Shown in pieces: positions 1-9,290 of a stretch of DNA of 64,000 bases; the stretch's first letter is position 1, and every line of letters starts with the position of its first letter. The translations under genes and the position numbers were made by a program. The stretch spans positions 1 through 64,000 of the forward strand of contig JAIRXQ010000017.1 of assembly GCA_031268195.1 (NCBI GenBank). The letters are read 5' to 3'. The stretch is from Azoarcus sp. Lineage in GTDB: Bacteria; Pseudomonadota; Gammaproteobacteria; Burkholderiales; Rhodocyclaceae. The notes below the pieces were generated by a model. It was not told the DNA's origin. It saw nothing but the letters and a program-made list of their open reading frames with translations, and did not search any database.

Positions 1-1349
1 AGCTTGGAGCAGAACACCCGCTGCGTGCTCTCGGCGTCGAAATTGAAATCGTAAGCTTTGCCGATATGGCGCAAAGCTTGCAGAACCGCCTTGGCGCGGT
101 CTTGCGGCGAAAGCGATGCATGACGCAGCACGGCCAGATCGTCGATATTCATGAAATGCGCGAGCGCATTGATTTCCACACCGCTGCGCAAAGCCTCGAC
201 AACGCCCCGGCCCTCGCGGATAGCCGCCTGATATGGCACGACCATCGGATGATCCCAAATTGCCAGTTCCCGTAATTCCGCTTCGTTGCCGGCCCAGATG
301 GCCGCATGGCCCCAATGGCCGGGAATAAACATATCGGTGAGGCGGAAAGGCGTTTTCTCCAGCAGAATGTCGCCCGCCTGCAAACGCCCGCCTACTTCCT
401 TCAGCACTTCGGGACGGCCATCGAGTTTGCCGTGGCGAATTTCCACCAAACCAACAGTGTTGCCGAACATACTGCTGGAGATATATTCGCCGCCGTCCTT
501 CAGACCTACCAGGGAATCCCGCGTGATATTGCCGAAAATCTCGAAAGTATTGCTCACCACCTGCAAGGGCTGAAGTTGCCGCACCATGTGATATGAAGGG
601 CTTTGCTCTATGGACTGCCGCAGATAATTAACAGATCTGGCATAACCGGCGAAAATCTCCCCCGTATTGGAATCCGGCTTGCGTGCATGTTTTCTATACC
701 AATTGATGGCGGCGCGCACCCGGCGGCGGTTTTCCGCCGAATTGAACATCACATCGGCGCGCTGCAACTCGTAGGCGGAAAGGCCGAAACTCTGATCGGC
801 CCGATTAATGTGCCGCCTGAGCGCCGGGTCGCCGCGATAAAGGGAAATAGCGGAAAGGTAATTGTCGTACAGCAACAAAGCGGCGGAAACCGAAATCAAC
901 ACTCCGGCGCGGTGAATGTCTCCCGCTTCGCGCGCCGCCGCTGGCGGACTTTGCACCCAGCATTCGTGCGCCAGCGCCCGCTGCAAGATTTCTTCCCGCT
1001 GTTTCAGCAGATTGACAGCACCTTCATTGAGCGCCTGGAGGTCTTCTCCACTGAGCGGCATATTTTGATTTTTCCTGGCCTGGAGTGCGCGGTAGAGGCG
1101 AATGGCTTCCGCGCGCATCGCCAGGGCTTCTTCGGAAAGTTGGAGAAAAGAGATGAGTTCTTTTTCCATCTCTGCCGCACTCGGCAAGGCAATGGATGCA
1201 TCGCAGACGTTTTGCCGTTCGGCGGGCAAAATTCCGGCATGAGCAGTGGCGAACAGAGCCAGTAAAAGACCGGACAAAACCAGCCGGAGCAGACGGATAT
1301 CCGTGAAGATGAAAAGCAGGGCAGGTCGTCCGATATTGCGAGTCCGCAT
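1..1349 (-). CDS. YiiX/YebB-like NlpC/P60-superfamily cysteine hydrolase, secreted (partial, 3' end off the window)
   Basis: The reading frame starts at an ATG at 1349 and stays open to base 1, so the C-terminus is missing. The first ~38 residues are a signal peptide: basic start, hydrophobic core, AHA cleavage site before GILPAE. A helical stretch of ~180 residues follows. The visible catalytic motifs are those of the permuted papain-like C92 family: GHWGHAAIW supplies the histidine, and YDFNFD then FCSKL supplies the cysteine near the truncated end. Members hydrolyse amide or ester bonds in the cell envelope; the substrate is unknown. It appears monocistronic, with ~350 bp of non-coding DNA upstream. 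Confidence 0.7.
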   Translation of the reverse strand, partial: MRTRNIGRPALLFIFTDIRLLRLVLSGLLLALFATAHAGILPAERQNVCDASIALPSAAEMEKELISFLQLSEEALAMRAEAIRLYRALQARKNQNMPLSGEDLQALNEGAVNLLKQREEILQRALAHECWVQSPPAAAREAGDIHRAGVLISVSAALLLYDNYLSAISLYRGDPALRRHINRADQSFGLSAYELQRADVMFNSAENRRRVRAAINWYRKHARKPDSNTGEIFAGYARSVNYLRQSIEQSPSYHMVRQLQPLQVVSNTFEIFGNITRDSLVGLKDGGEYISSSMFGNTVGLVEIRHGKLDGRPEVLKEVGGRLQAGDILLEKTPFRLTDMFIPGHWGHAAIWAGNEAELRELAIWDHPMVVPYQAAIREGRGVVEALRSGVEINALAHFMNIDDLAVLRHASLSPQDRAKAVLQALRHIGKAYDFNFDAESTQRVFCSK

Positions 1350-1701
1350 GGTGCGATATCCTTTTAAACTGGTTGGTTTGTGTTAGTTTGTCAATGGGCG
1401 TTTTGTCGGCACGTCGTCGCATGCATGGCGATCCGCGAAAAACAGATGCCGGGAGTATCTCCGAAAAAAACTGCGCTGTCAGCACCGCGCTATCGCAAGC
1501 GCCGCGGGTTTTCAATCTGTCCGCTTTCGTGGCGCGGCATCTGTCCGTACCACTATCGTTCGGGTTGGGCTTGGCCTTTGCCAGTTTCACACGAGGCATT
1601 TCGGCAGGCTCGGGGCGGACGGCGTTTCTTGTATGCTTGTCGAGTTGATAATTGTACTATGCCATAATATAACGTATATTACGCCGCGATGTTTTTTACC
1701 A
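1350..1701. other. Intergenic region with a sigma70-like promoter
   Basis: No convincing gene is seen. A forward promoter-like sequence lies at 1645-1673: TTGATA, a 17-bp spacer, TATAAC. It would drive the broken deacetylase remnant to its right. The rest is GC-rich and featureless to the eye. Confidence 0.4.
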
Positions 1702-2088
1702 GGGGAATCAAAGGCTGTCGACGCCCTGGAGGTCGAAGCAGAAATAAAGACGCTTGGCGGCATTTTCGGGAAAAACGCGGTGAACATGTTCCGTCCTCCT
1801 TATGGTCAAAGGTCGGCGGAAGTCCTGGATGTCTTCAAGGCTTCCGGGACGAAAACGATTCTGTGGAACATCGATACCCAGGACTGGTCCAGGAAAATAA
1901 CGGCGCCGGAAGTCAAGGATCGTTTGATATCATTAATGCTTTTCTGGCGCTCCGGCATCATTCTGTTTCATGACGTCCACCCGAAAGCTGCCGAAATTCT
2001 TCCGGATGTTTTTAAGGCGTTTGGGCCCGACATCGTATCCTTTACCGACAGGTTTCCCGCCGCATCTTCTCCAGGGCTGTCGGAATAG
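1702..2088 (+). pseudogene. Polysaccharide deacetylase (NodB domain), C-terminal remnant
   Basis: The translation holds only the second half of a carbohydrate esterase 4 domain: FRPPYG (motif 3), LWNIDTQDW (motif 4) and GIILFHDVHP (motif 5). The N-terminal motifs that carry the catalytic Asp and the zinc ligands (TFDDGP and HTxxH) are absent in all forward frames upstream. No start codon with a ribosome site precedes the conserved part in frame, and the only upstream in-frame ATG (1633) lies before the likely transcription start. This looks like a 5'-deleted gene. The family removes N-acetyl groups from chitin-like polymers or peptidoglycan. Confidence 0.6.
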
Positions 2089-2238
2089 GCGCATATCTCT
2101 GGCGGCCTGGATGCCGCGCCGTTTTCGCTGGATTTGCAGGGTGTGGTGAGGTTTCTTGCCTTGCTTGTGAAACCTGCCCGCGCCGCAGGAAGTCACGTGG
2201 TTTATACCAACGACTTCAAACTTCGGCAGGCGAGCGTG

Positions 2239-2916
2239 ATGAGCGAACAAGACTATCCGGTAGTGTGCGGAACCGAAGATCTCCTGCGTTCCTTGTGCGA
2301 TTCGGTCATCAAAGTGCTGAACATGGCCACCGCGAGCCATCTGAGCTATTCGGGCATGATCCAGCGCATCACCAAAACCTGCCTCAAACCGGACATCGGC
2401 TGCTTCGTGCTGTTCGACGGCGGCTTTTCGGGGCTGGTCGTCACCAACTTCTCCGCCGCCGCTGCGATGGAGCTGTACGAACGCTACATGCTCAACATGG
2501 GCATGGCGAAAGACGAGCTCGCCACCGCTTTCACCTCCGATGACGTGGGCAACGTCATGGGCGAGCTGATGAACCAGATCGTCGGGGATTTCACACGCAA
2601 GGTGTCGCAGGAGTTGCAGACTCACATCACCCAGAACCAGCCCAAGATGCTGGCGCTCACCAAACAGGTGGCGCTCTCGATCGATACCCATCTCGACCAG
2701 CCGCAGGCGCGGCGCGTGAGCTTCCAAACCGAGCGCGGCAACATTTTCTACCTGGAAATGGCCGTCGACCGCACCGAATTCATCAAGCTGAACGAGTTTC
2801 AGGCCGAGGAAATCGATCCAGACGCGCTGCTGGAGCGGATCAGGAACCAGTCGCGGGATGCCGTGGCGCTTGCTAGCGTCGATCAGGACGAGCTGCTCAA
2901 ATCGCTGGACATGTAG
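2239..2916 (+). CDS. DUF3334-type protein with a CheX/CheC-like phosphatase motif
   Basis: The protein has 225 residues from the ATG at 2239, which has an AGGCGAG upstream; the frame is open further back without a better start. It resembles the conserved hypothetical family DUF3334. The stretch GELMNQIVGDF fits the E-x-x-N-x-x-x-G signature that CheX and CheC use to remove phosphate from CheY. No signal peptide or membrane helix is seen. A role as a response-regulator phosphatase is inferred from that motif only. It stands alone between a deacetylase remnant and pepD, away from the CheX/CheY/kinase operon at 48.8-51.8 kb. The C-terminal third carries an acidic segment rich in Glu and Asp. Confidence 0.6.
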   Translation: MSEQDYPVVCGTEDLLRSLCDSVIKVLNMATASHLSYSGMIQRITKTCLKPDIGCFVLFDGGFSGLVVTNFSAAAAMELYERYMLNMGMAKDELATAFTSDDVGNVMGELMNQIVGDFTRKVSQELQTHITQNQPKMLALTKQVALSIDTHLDQPQARRVSFQTERGNIFYLEMAVDRTEFIKLNEFQAEEIDPDALLERIRNQSRDAVALASVDQDELLKSLDM

Positions 2917-2973
2917 GGAAACCTCCGACGGGCGTGTAACATTTGCGGGCTCTCATTCATTTGCGATCCCGTC

Positions 2974-4434
2974 ATGGATATCTCTTGCTTGCAACCCACC
3001 CCGGTGTGGCGGCATTTCTCCAATTTGTGCCAAATTCCGCATGCTTCCGGGCAGGAAGCCGCCCTGCGCGAGGCGATCGTGGTTTGGGCGCGTGCGCGCG
3101 GACTGGGTGTAAAGGTGGATGACACCGGGAATCTCGTGCTGAAAAAGGCGGCGACGCCGGGCTATGAAAACCGCCCGGGCGTGGTGCTGCAAGGCCATCT
3201 CGACATGGTGTGCCAGAAAAATGGCGACAGCGCGCACGACTTCGCGCGTGATCCGATCCATGCTGTCGAGCGCGACGGTTGGGTGACAGCGGGCGACACC
3301 ACCCTCGGCGCCGACAACGGTATCGGCGTGGCGCTGGCGCTGGCGGCGCTGGAATCCGGCGCGATGCCACACCCGGCGCTGGAGGCGCTCTTTACCGTCG
3401 ACGAGGAAGCGGGCATGCACGGCGCGCTCGCGGCCAGGCCGGACACGGTGGACGGGCGGCTTTTGCTCAACCTCGACACCGAGGAATGGGGCGAGTTGTA
3501 CATCGGCTGCGCGGGCAGCGTCGATGTGATGCTTGAGGCGCCATTGCCGACCGAACCCGGGCCGGCGGGCTTTGCGCCGTTTTCCGTGCGGTTGAGTGGA
3601 CTTGCGGGCGGGCATTCGGGCATCGACATTCATCGCGGGCGTGGCAACGCCATCAAGCTGCTGGGTGAATTTCTGCATGAATTGGGCGCAAAAGATGTCG
3701 ACTTCCGTCTGGCGGCGTTTGCGGGCGGCACCGCACACAACGCCATCGCGCGCGAAGCCGAGGCGACGCTGTTGCTCGCGCCCGGTCGTGTCGAGCTGGC
3801 GGCGCAAGCCGGCCGTTACGCCGACACACGACGTTTGCTGCTGCCCGCCGAGGATGCCGGCGTGCGTCTCGAAGTTGCGCCGCTGGCAATAGTGCCCGCT
3901 TCGGTATTGAGCGCGGCGGATACGCGCCGGGTGCTGGCGCTGGTGCACGAGATGCCCTACGGCGTGCGCGCCATGAGCGCGGAAATGGCGGGCGTGGTCG
4001 AGACTTCGAACAATGTCGGGGAATTGCGGCTCGCCGGCGGCAGGCTGCATCTGAACGCGATGGTGCGCTCCCTGCGCGAAGCGGGGGTGCGCAATCTGGC
4101 CGCCGAAATCCTCTATCTGCTCAACGCCAAGGGCTTCGACCATCCTCGCGTCGCGGGCGCGGGGCCGGTGTGGACGCCGGATCGGACATCGAAACTGCTC
4201 GCGCTGGCGCAAAAAGTGTATCGCGACGCTTTTGGCGGCGAGGCGACCGTACAAGTGATCCATGCCGGGCTGGAATGCGGTGTTTTCGCCGCGCTGTGGC
4301 CGGAAATGGAGATGATTTCGTTCGGGCCGACCATCCAGGGCGCGCATTCGCCCGGTGAACGGGTGGACGTGGCGAGTGTGGAACGCGCCTGGACGTTGCT
4401 GATGGGTATTCTGGCGGCGATTCCGCCCGCCTGA
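2974..4434 (+). CDS. pepD: Cytosol non-specific dipeptidase / aminoacyl-histidine dipeptidase PepD (M20)
   Basis: At 486 residues this is the normal length for PepD, a cytosolic two-zinc exopeptidase of family M20 that cleaves dipeptides including Xaa-His. Visible motifs in order: GHLDMV with zinc ligand His and catalytic Asp, TTLGADNGIG with the bridging Asp, DEEAGM with the catalytic Glu and a zinc ligand, LLNLDTEEWG, and the dimerisation-domain motif GLAGGHSG. The C-terminal HAGLECG and the SFGPTIQGAHSP segment complete the metal site. It is monocistronic; the next gene is convergent. Confidence 0.95.
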   Translation: MDISCLQPTPVWRHFSNLCQIPHASGQEAALREAIVVWARARGLGVKVDDTGNLVLKKAATPGYENRPGVVLQGHLDMVCQKNGDSAHDFARDPIHAVERDGWVTAGDTTLGADNGIGVALALAALESGAMPHPALEALFTVDEEAGMHGALAARPDTVDGRLLLNLDTEEWGELYIGCAGSVDVMLEAPLPTEPGPAGFAPFSVRLSGLAGGHSGIDIHRGRGNAIKLLGEFLHELGAKDVDFRLAAFAGGTAHNAIAREAEATLLLAPGRVELAAQAGRYADTRRLLLPAEDAGVRLEVAPLAIVPASVLSAADTRRVLALVHEMPYGVRAMSAEMAGVVETSNNVGELRLAGGRLHLNAMVRSLREAGVRNLAAEILYLLNAKGFDHPRVAGAGPVWTPDRTSKLLALAQKVYRDAFGGEATVQVIHAGLECGVFAALWPEMEMISFGPTIQGAHSPGERVDVASVERAWTLLMGILAAIPPA

Positions 4435-4495
4435 GGTCAGACACTGAGGGGCAGACCCTGAGGGCCGGACAACACTGAGGGTCAGGCAATGAAAA

Positions 4496-4526
4496 GGCGC
4501 GCAAGGTTATTAGCTCCTTGCGCGCC
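4496..4526 (-). terminator. Rho-independent terminator of the small minus-strand gene
   Basis: A perfect 11-bp inverted repeat (GGCGCGCAAGG / CCTTGCGCGCC) with a 9-nt loop. Read on the minus strand it is followed by TTTTCATT, so it fits termination of the BrnA-like gene; on the plus strand it may also stop pepD transcripts. Confidence 0.7.
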
Positions 4527-4632
4527 GGGGAAGGCGTCTTCGATCAATCGGATGAGGAGACTCTTTTCGAATCGGGACGCCTGGGGGGGAAACCGTCGGC
4601 CCGCCAGTCTCGGGCCGGAGAAGTCGATCCCA

Positions 4633-4869
4633 TTAACTATTGGTTTTCAGCCATTGCCGTAAAATATCGTTGAAACGTGTTTCCCAGTCTGAACCTGTGG
4701 CCTGCAAGGCGCCGACCACATCGGAATCGAGAGGAATGTCAACATCCATTCGTCGCGGAGCGGGGCGCATGCATGTTTCTGAGTCTGCAAGCACGGCGGC
4801 GACGGCCGATGCAGCGTTTGGGGATGGCGCCGGTGTTGGCGTCGGTGTCCTGAGGAAATATGCTTGCAT
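4633..4869 (-). CDS. BrnA-family (DUF4415) antitoxin-like protein, without a BrnT partner
   Basis: The protein has 78 residues and starts at an ATG preceded by AGGAG with good spacing. The N-terminal third is low-complexity (TPTPTPAPSP and Ala-rich). The C-terminal ~38 residues match the DUF4415/BrnA ribbon-helix-helix pattern: a VDIPLDSDVV strand, then a GSDWETRFNDILRQWL helix pair. BrnA proteins bind DNA and neutralise the BrnT ribonuclease. No BrnT-like frame lies beside it, so it may be an orphan antitoxin or a stand-alone regulator. A strong terminator follows. Confidence 0.6.
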   Translation of the reverse strand: MQAYFLRTPTPTPAPSPNAASAVAAVLADSETCMRPAPRRMDVDIPLDSDVVGALQATGSDWETRFNDILRQWLKTNS

Positions 4870-5103
4870 GCTTTCTTGCTCCTGAAATATCGGTGCGACA
4901 GGGACAACCTGTTCACAACGATTCTGCCTGGGTGCCTCTATTTTTTCATGGGGAAAAGTAGATGACAGGCATATTCAGCAAGAAGTTTGCCAGTTTTTAA
5001 GTATTTGATTTTATTTTTTAAATAAAATTAGTAACAATATTTTGTAAAGAAAACCGACGTTATGCACTGTGTTTGTAAAAAAATCCGACGGCCAAAATTT
5101 TTG

Positions 5104-6750
5104 TCATGACATGCTGATTGTTGGCGCAGCCATTGCCGGATGGGACGACTCGACAATCGCCCGCGCCACGGCTTCGGCGGCGCGGATGCCATCCATCGCC
5201 GCCGAGAGAATGCCGCCCGCGTAGCCAGCGCCTTCGCCGGCCGGGTAGAGCCCGCGCACGTTGGTACTTTGCAGGTCATCGCCGCGTACGATGCGCACGG
5301 GCGAGGAGGTGCGTGTTTCCACCCCGGTCAGCATGGCGTCGGGCAGATCGAACCCCGGAATCTGGCGTGCAAAGGCGGGAATGGCTTCGCGCAGCGCGGA
5401 GATGGCGTAGTCGGGCAGGGCGCTTGAGAGCTCGCCGTAGCACACGCCCGGTTTGTAAGAAGGTTCGACTTCGCCGGGGCCGCGGGAGACTCGTCCGGCG
5501 ATGAAATCCTCGACGCGCTGCACTGGCGCGTCGTAATTGCCGCCGCCAAGCTCGAAGGCACGCGCCTCCAGCGCCCGCTGTAGCGCGATGCCCGCGAGTG
5601 GCCCGCCGGGATAATCGGCGGCGGGGTCGATGCCGACGACCAGCCCGGCGTTGGCGTTACGCTCGCTTCTCGAATACTGGCTCATGCCGTTGGTGACGAC
5701 CGCGCCCGGTTCGGACGTGGCCGCGACCACTGTGCCGCCGGGACACATGCAAAAGCTGTAGACGGTGCGCCCGTTCGCGGCATGATGGACGAGTTTGTAG
5801 TCCGCCGCGCCCAGCAGCGGATGTCCGGCGTATTTACCGAGGCGGGCGCGGTCGATCAAGGCTTGCGGATGTTCGATGCGCAGCCCGACCGAAAAGGGTT
5901 TGGCGGCGATGGCCACACCGCGCCGATGCAGCATGGCAAAGGTATCGCGCGCGCTGTGGCCGAGGGCGAGGACGATATGATCGGCGCGGATTTCCTCGCC
6001 GTCGGCAAGGGTAACGCCACGCACGTGGCCGTCTTCGATCAGCATATCCTGTACGCGGGCCTGAAAACGAATTTCGCCGCCGAGGGCCTCGATTTCCGCG
6101 CGCATCTTCTCGACCATGCTCACGAGGCGGAAGGTGCCGATGTGCGGCTTGGCGAGATAGAGGATTTCCGCGGGCGCGCCGGCGCGTACGAATTCGGTGA
6201 GCACTTTGCGGCCGTGGTGTTTCGGGTCGCGGATTTGGCTATGCAGCTTGCCGTCGGAGAAGGTGCCCGCGCCGCCTTCTCCGAACTGCACGTTGGATTC
6301 GGGTTCGAGCCTGTGTTCGCGCCACAGGCCCCAGGTGTCTTTCGTGCGTTCGCGTACTTGTTTGCCGCGTTCGAGCACCCGCGGGCGAAACCCCATCTGC
6401 GCCAGCAACAGCGCCGCGAAGATGCCGCAGGGGCCGAAACCGATCACGAGCGGACGCGGCTCGACGCGCGCCGGGGCGCGGGCGACGAACCGGTATGCCA
6501 TGTCCGGTACGGGCGAGATGTGGCGCTCGTGCGCATGGCTGCGCAGGAGGTCGGCCTCCAGCGCGGCGTCGGACAGCTCGCAATCGACGGTGTAGACGAA
6601 GGTGAGCCCTTTTCTTGCATCGTAGCCACGCCGGAAGATGCTCACGCTCGCCAGTTGGTTTGCCGCCAGCCCCAGACGGCGCGCGGCGGCCTCACGCAGA
6701 TCGTCGGGCGTGTGCTCGGGCGGCAGGCGGAGTTCGGTGAGGCGCGGCAT
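5104..6750 (-). CDS. NAD(P)/FAD-dependent oxidoreductase of the COG2509 type
   Basis: From the ATG at 6750 the product has ~548 residues. An N-terminal ~100-residue accessory domain (LTELRLPPEHTPDDL onward) precedes a Rossmann FAD-binding motif, VIGFGPCGIFAALLLAQMG. VQFGEGGAGTFSDGKL is the hallmark of this family of predicted FAD-utilising dehydrogenases. The C-terminal YPAGEGAGYAGGI segment is the second flavin contact. The reaction is not established for the family. The frame extends upstream to 6894, but that stretch overlaps the region in front of the divergent rlmJ and looks non-conserved; ATG 6759 is an alternative start. No operon partner is seen. Confidence 0.85.
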   Translation of the reverse strand: MPRLTELRLPPEHTPDDLREAAARRLGLAANQLASVSIFRRGYDARKGLTFVYTVDCELSDAALEADLLRSHAHERHISPVPDMAYRFVARAPARVEPRPLVIGFGPCGIFAALLLAQMGFRPRVLERGKQVRERTKDTWGLWREHRLEPESNVQFGEGGAGTFSDGKLHSQIRDPKHHGRKVLTEFVRAGAPAEILYLAKPHIGTFRLVSMVEKMRAEIEALGGEIRFQARVQDMLIEDGHVRGVTLADGEEIRADHIVLALGHSARDTFAMLHRRGVAIAAKPFSVGLRIEHPQALIDRARLGKYAGHPLLGAADYKLVHHAANGRTVYSFCMCPGGTVVAATSEPGAVVTNGMSQYSRSERNANAGLVVGIDPAADYPGGPLAGIALQRALEARAFELGGGNYDAPVQRVEDFIAGRVSRGPGEVEPSYKPGVCYGELSSALPDYAISALREAIPAFARQIPGFDLPDAMLTGVETRTSSPVRIVRGDDLQSTNVRGLYPAGEGAGYAGGILSAAMDGIRAAEAVARAIVESSHPAMAAPTISMS

Positions 6751-6837
6751 GGGCGGCATCGTAGTTGATTTCGGGCCATGGCGGGCCGCCATGCGGCGAG
6801 TGGTAGCATGCGCGGGCTCCATTTCAGGTGTTTTCGC

Positions 6838-7683
6838 ATGCTCAGTTACCGCCATGCCTTTCACGCCGGCAATCACGCCGACGTTCTCAAGCATTTCGTC
6901 CTTGCCGAATTACTTGCCTATTACCGGCGCAAGGACGTGCCATGGACGTATATCGACACGCATGCCGGAGCGGGCTGCTACGCATTGGAAAGCGACGTCG
7001 CGGGCAAGACGGCCGAGTTCGCCGCGGGCATTGCGCGCTTGTGGACGCGCGACGATCTGCCGTCGGGTTTGCAGGACTACATGGCCGCGGTGCGCCAGTT
7101 CAATCCGGGCGGGCGGCTGCTGTTTTATCCTGGTTCGCCCGCGCTGGCGATGACTTTCGCGCGCGAAAAAGACGTTCTGCAACTGTTCGAGCTGCATCCC
7201 GCCGATTTGCAGGCGTTGCAAAAGACTTTCGCCGGGGAGGCGCGCCGCGTCCATGTGCGCGGCAGCGACGGGCTATCCGGGCTGAATGCGTTGTTGCCGC
7301 CGTCGTCACGCCGCGCGGTGGTGTTGATCGATCCGTCCTACGAGCTCAAGCGCGACTATCGGCAGGCGCTCGACGCGCTCGCGGCGGCGATGCGCCGGTT
7401 CGCCACTGGCTGCTACGTGCTCTGGTATCCGCTGCTCGCGCGCCCGGAAGTGCGCCAGCTGCCCAAACGTCTTGCCGCGCTTGGGGCGGGAAGCTGGCTG
7501 CACGTGCGTTTGCGTGTGTGCCAGCCGCCCAGGGAGGGTTTCGGCCTGTTCGGCAGCGGCCTTTTCATCGTCAATCCGCCCTGGGTGTTGCCGGAGCGCC
7601 TTGCCAGCGCGCTGCCCTGGCTGGTGAAAACGCTCGGCATCGACAGCGGCGCGGGTTTCGAGCTGGATCACTGCATCGAGTGA
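6838..7683 (+). CDS. rlmJ: 23S rRNA (adenine(2030)-N6)-methyltransferase RlmJ
   Basis: The 281-residue product begins MLSYRHAFHAGNHADVLKH, the invariant N-terminus of RlmJ. The start at 6838 has an AGGTG eight bases upstream; frames further upstream lack homology. YIDTHAGAGCY is the AdoMet-binding motif and IDPSYE is the catalytic N6-adenine methyltransferase motif. RlmJ methylates A2030 of naked 23S rRNA during ribosome assembly, in the cytoplasm. It is divergent from the FAD oxidoreductase and convergent with the ClC gene. Confidence 0.95.
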   Translation: MLSYRHAFHAGNHADVLKHFVLAELLAYYRRKDVPWTYIDTHAGAGCYALESDVAGKTAEFAAGIARLWTRDDLPSGLQDYMAAVRQFNPGGRLLFYPGSPALAMTFAREKDVLQLFELHPADLQALQKTFAGEARRVHVRGSDGLSGLNALLPPSSRRAVVLIDPSYELKRDYRQALDALAAAMRRFATGCYVLWYPLLARPEVRQLPKRLAALGAGSWLHVRLRVCQPPREGFGLFGSGLFIVNPPWVLPERLASALPWLVKTLGIDSGAGFELDHCIE

Positions 7684-7712
7684 TCGCCTGTCGCGGCGGC
7701 GGCGAGTTTGGA

Positions 7713-9140
7713 TCAGCACTTCGTTTCGGGGGATCGGCACTTCATCTCGGCGCGGTAGAGCATCGGCATTGCCAGCGCGTGATAGAGCGGCACGCGGCAC
7801 ACGGAGCGCGAGATGCCGTAGGCGATGACCGTGGTCGCCATCAGCGGCAGCAGCATTTGATGGTTGTCGGTCATCTCCATGACGATGACGAAGGCGGTGA
7901 TTGGAGACTGTGTCATCGCAGCAAGGAAGCCCACCGTGCCGAGCACCAGTATCGCCGCGTGATCGCCGGGCGGCAGGGTGGGCATCAGCGCAATGATGAC
8001 CGTGCCGAGTCCGGCTCCGACGGCGAGCGCGGGGGCGAACATGCCGCCCGGAATGCGTGCCACGAAAGCCAGCCAGATCGCCGCCATCTTGGCGAGCATG
8101 AAATAAAGCGGCAACTGCGCGATGCCTTCGAGCGCGGCGCGCGATTCGTTGTAGCCGGTGCCGTAGATGAGCCCGCCGGTCGCCAGCCCGAGCAGGGCCG
8201 TCGCCAGCCCGCAGCCCGCGGCGAACATGACCGGCCTGCGGTGCGCGAGCGCGCCGGCGATGCCGGGCAAACCTTGCGCCGAGACGATCAGCAAGCGCGC
8301 GAAGCCGCCGCCAAGCAAGCCGCCGAGCACGCCTGCCGGCAGCACTGGCCAGATGCCATCGGGGAAATCGAGCGTGATGGTGGAGGCGGTGCGGCCAAAA
8401 TAAGTGTAGCTGCCAAGCAACGCCAGCGACATCAGGCCAGCGAAGATGACTGCAATCAGTGTTGTGCTGTTGCCGCGAAAGCTGCGGTAGCGGCACATCT
8501 CCTCGATGGCGAACATGATGCCGCCGAGCGGCGTGTTGAACGCGGCGGCGATGCCCGCTCCGGCGCCGGCGGCGATCAGGTCGCGGCTCGATGCGATGCG
8601 CCCGAAACGGCGGCCGGCGAGCATGTGCAGGGTGGATGCGCCGACCTGCACCGACGGCCCTTCGCGTCCGATGGAGGCCCCCACGAGCAGGCCGCCGAGG
8701 GTGAGGAACACCTTGGCAATCGCCAGCCGCAGGGAGAGGAATTGCTGGCGCACCGCTGATTCCGTGGCGTTCGAGGCGGCGATGGCCTGTGGAATGCCGC
8801 TCCCCTCGGTGCCGGGGAAAAAGCGCATGGTCAGCCATGCGATGAGCGCGAAGCCGGCGGGCGCGATGATGAGCGCCAGCCACGCGTGGCTGCTTGTCAG
8901 GCCGTGGTGAAAGGCGATGGCCCGATCCGCGCCCTTGGCGAACAGGATCGCCGCCGTGCCCGCGAGCAGGGCCGCACCCACCAGCAGGAAGCGTTTGCGC
9001 CAGCTGCGCAGTGACAGCCAGGGCAACATATGACGCGACCCGAGCGGGTGCTCATGTAATAATCGGGGGGTGCGCAACGCGAACCGGGATTTCGGCGTGC
9101 GCTCATCGGCAGGAGGCGTTTTTTGGGGGGGGAACGGCAT
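7713..9140 (-). CDS. clcA: ClC-family chloride/proton antiporter
   Basis: This is an integral membrane protein of up to 475 residues with about ten or more hydrophobic segments. All ClC selectivity-filter motifs are visible: GSGIP, GREGP (gating Glu) and GGMFAPALAVG. The proton-pathway glutamate is present in FAIEEM, so an H+/Cl- exchanger rather than a channel is expected. No C-terminal CBS domains are present. The first 37 residues are non-conserved and lack a ribosome site; ATG 9029 is a plausible alternative start. In bacteria such exchangers support acid resistance. It is transcribed alone. Confidence 0.92.
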   Translation of the reverse strand: MPFPPQKTPPADERTPKSRFALRTPRLLHEHPLGSRHMLPWLSLRSWRKRFLLVGAALLAGTAAILFAKGADRAIAFHHGLTSSHAWLALIIAPAGFALIAWLTMRFFPGTEGSGIPQAIAASNATESAVRQQFLSLRLAIAKVFLTLGGLLVGASIGREGPSVQVGASTLHMLAGRRFGRIASSRDLIAAGAGAGIAAAFNTPLGGIMFAIEEMCRYRSFRGNSTTLIAVIFAGLMSLALLGSYTYFGRTASTITLDFPDGIWPVLPAGVLGGLLGGGFARLLIVSAQGLPGIAGALAHRRPVMFAAGCGLATALLGLATGGLIYGTGYNESRAALEGIAQLPLYFMLAKMAAIWLAFVARIPGGMFAPALAVGAGLGTVIIALMPTLPPGDHAAILVLGTVGFLAAMTQSPITAFVIVMEMTDNHQMLLPLMATTVIAYGISRSVCRVPLYHALAMPMLYRAEMKCRSPETKC

Positions 9141-9290
9141 TTGGATCGGTCGATAGTGTGAAAATTGTCAAGTTCAACCACATTGGAAAATTCCGGGGTG
9201 ACGCGGAACTCGCTTCTGCGGTAGAGTGCGAGCCTGAATCCGTTGTTGTAACCTGTGGCGCGGACATCTTTTTAGGGACACCTTAATACC

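Noticed and set aside
1373-1667. Open frames ahead of the deacetylase remnant
   Set aside because: Neither supplies the missing N-terminal deacetylase motifs or any other domain.
6828-8759. Long forward frame over rlmJ and the ClC gene
   Set aside because: Arg/Ala-rich shadow of rlmJ (same strand, other frame) and of clcA (antisense); no homology.
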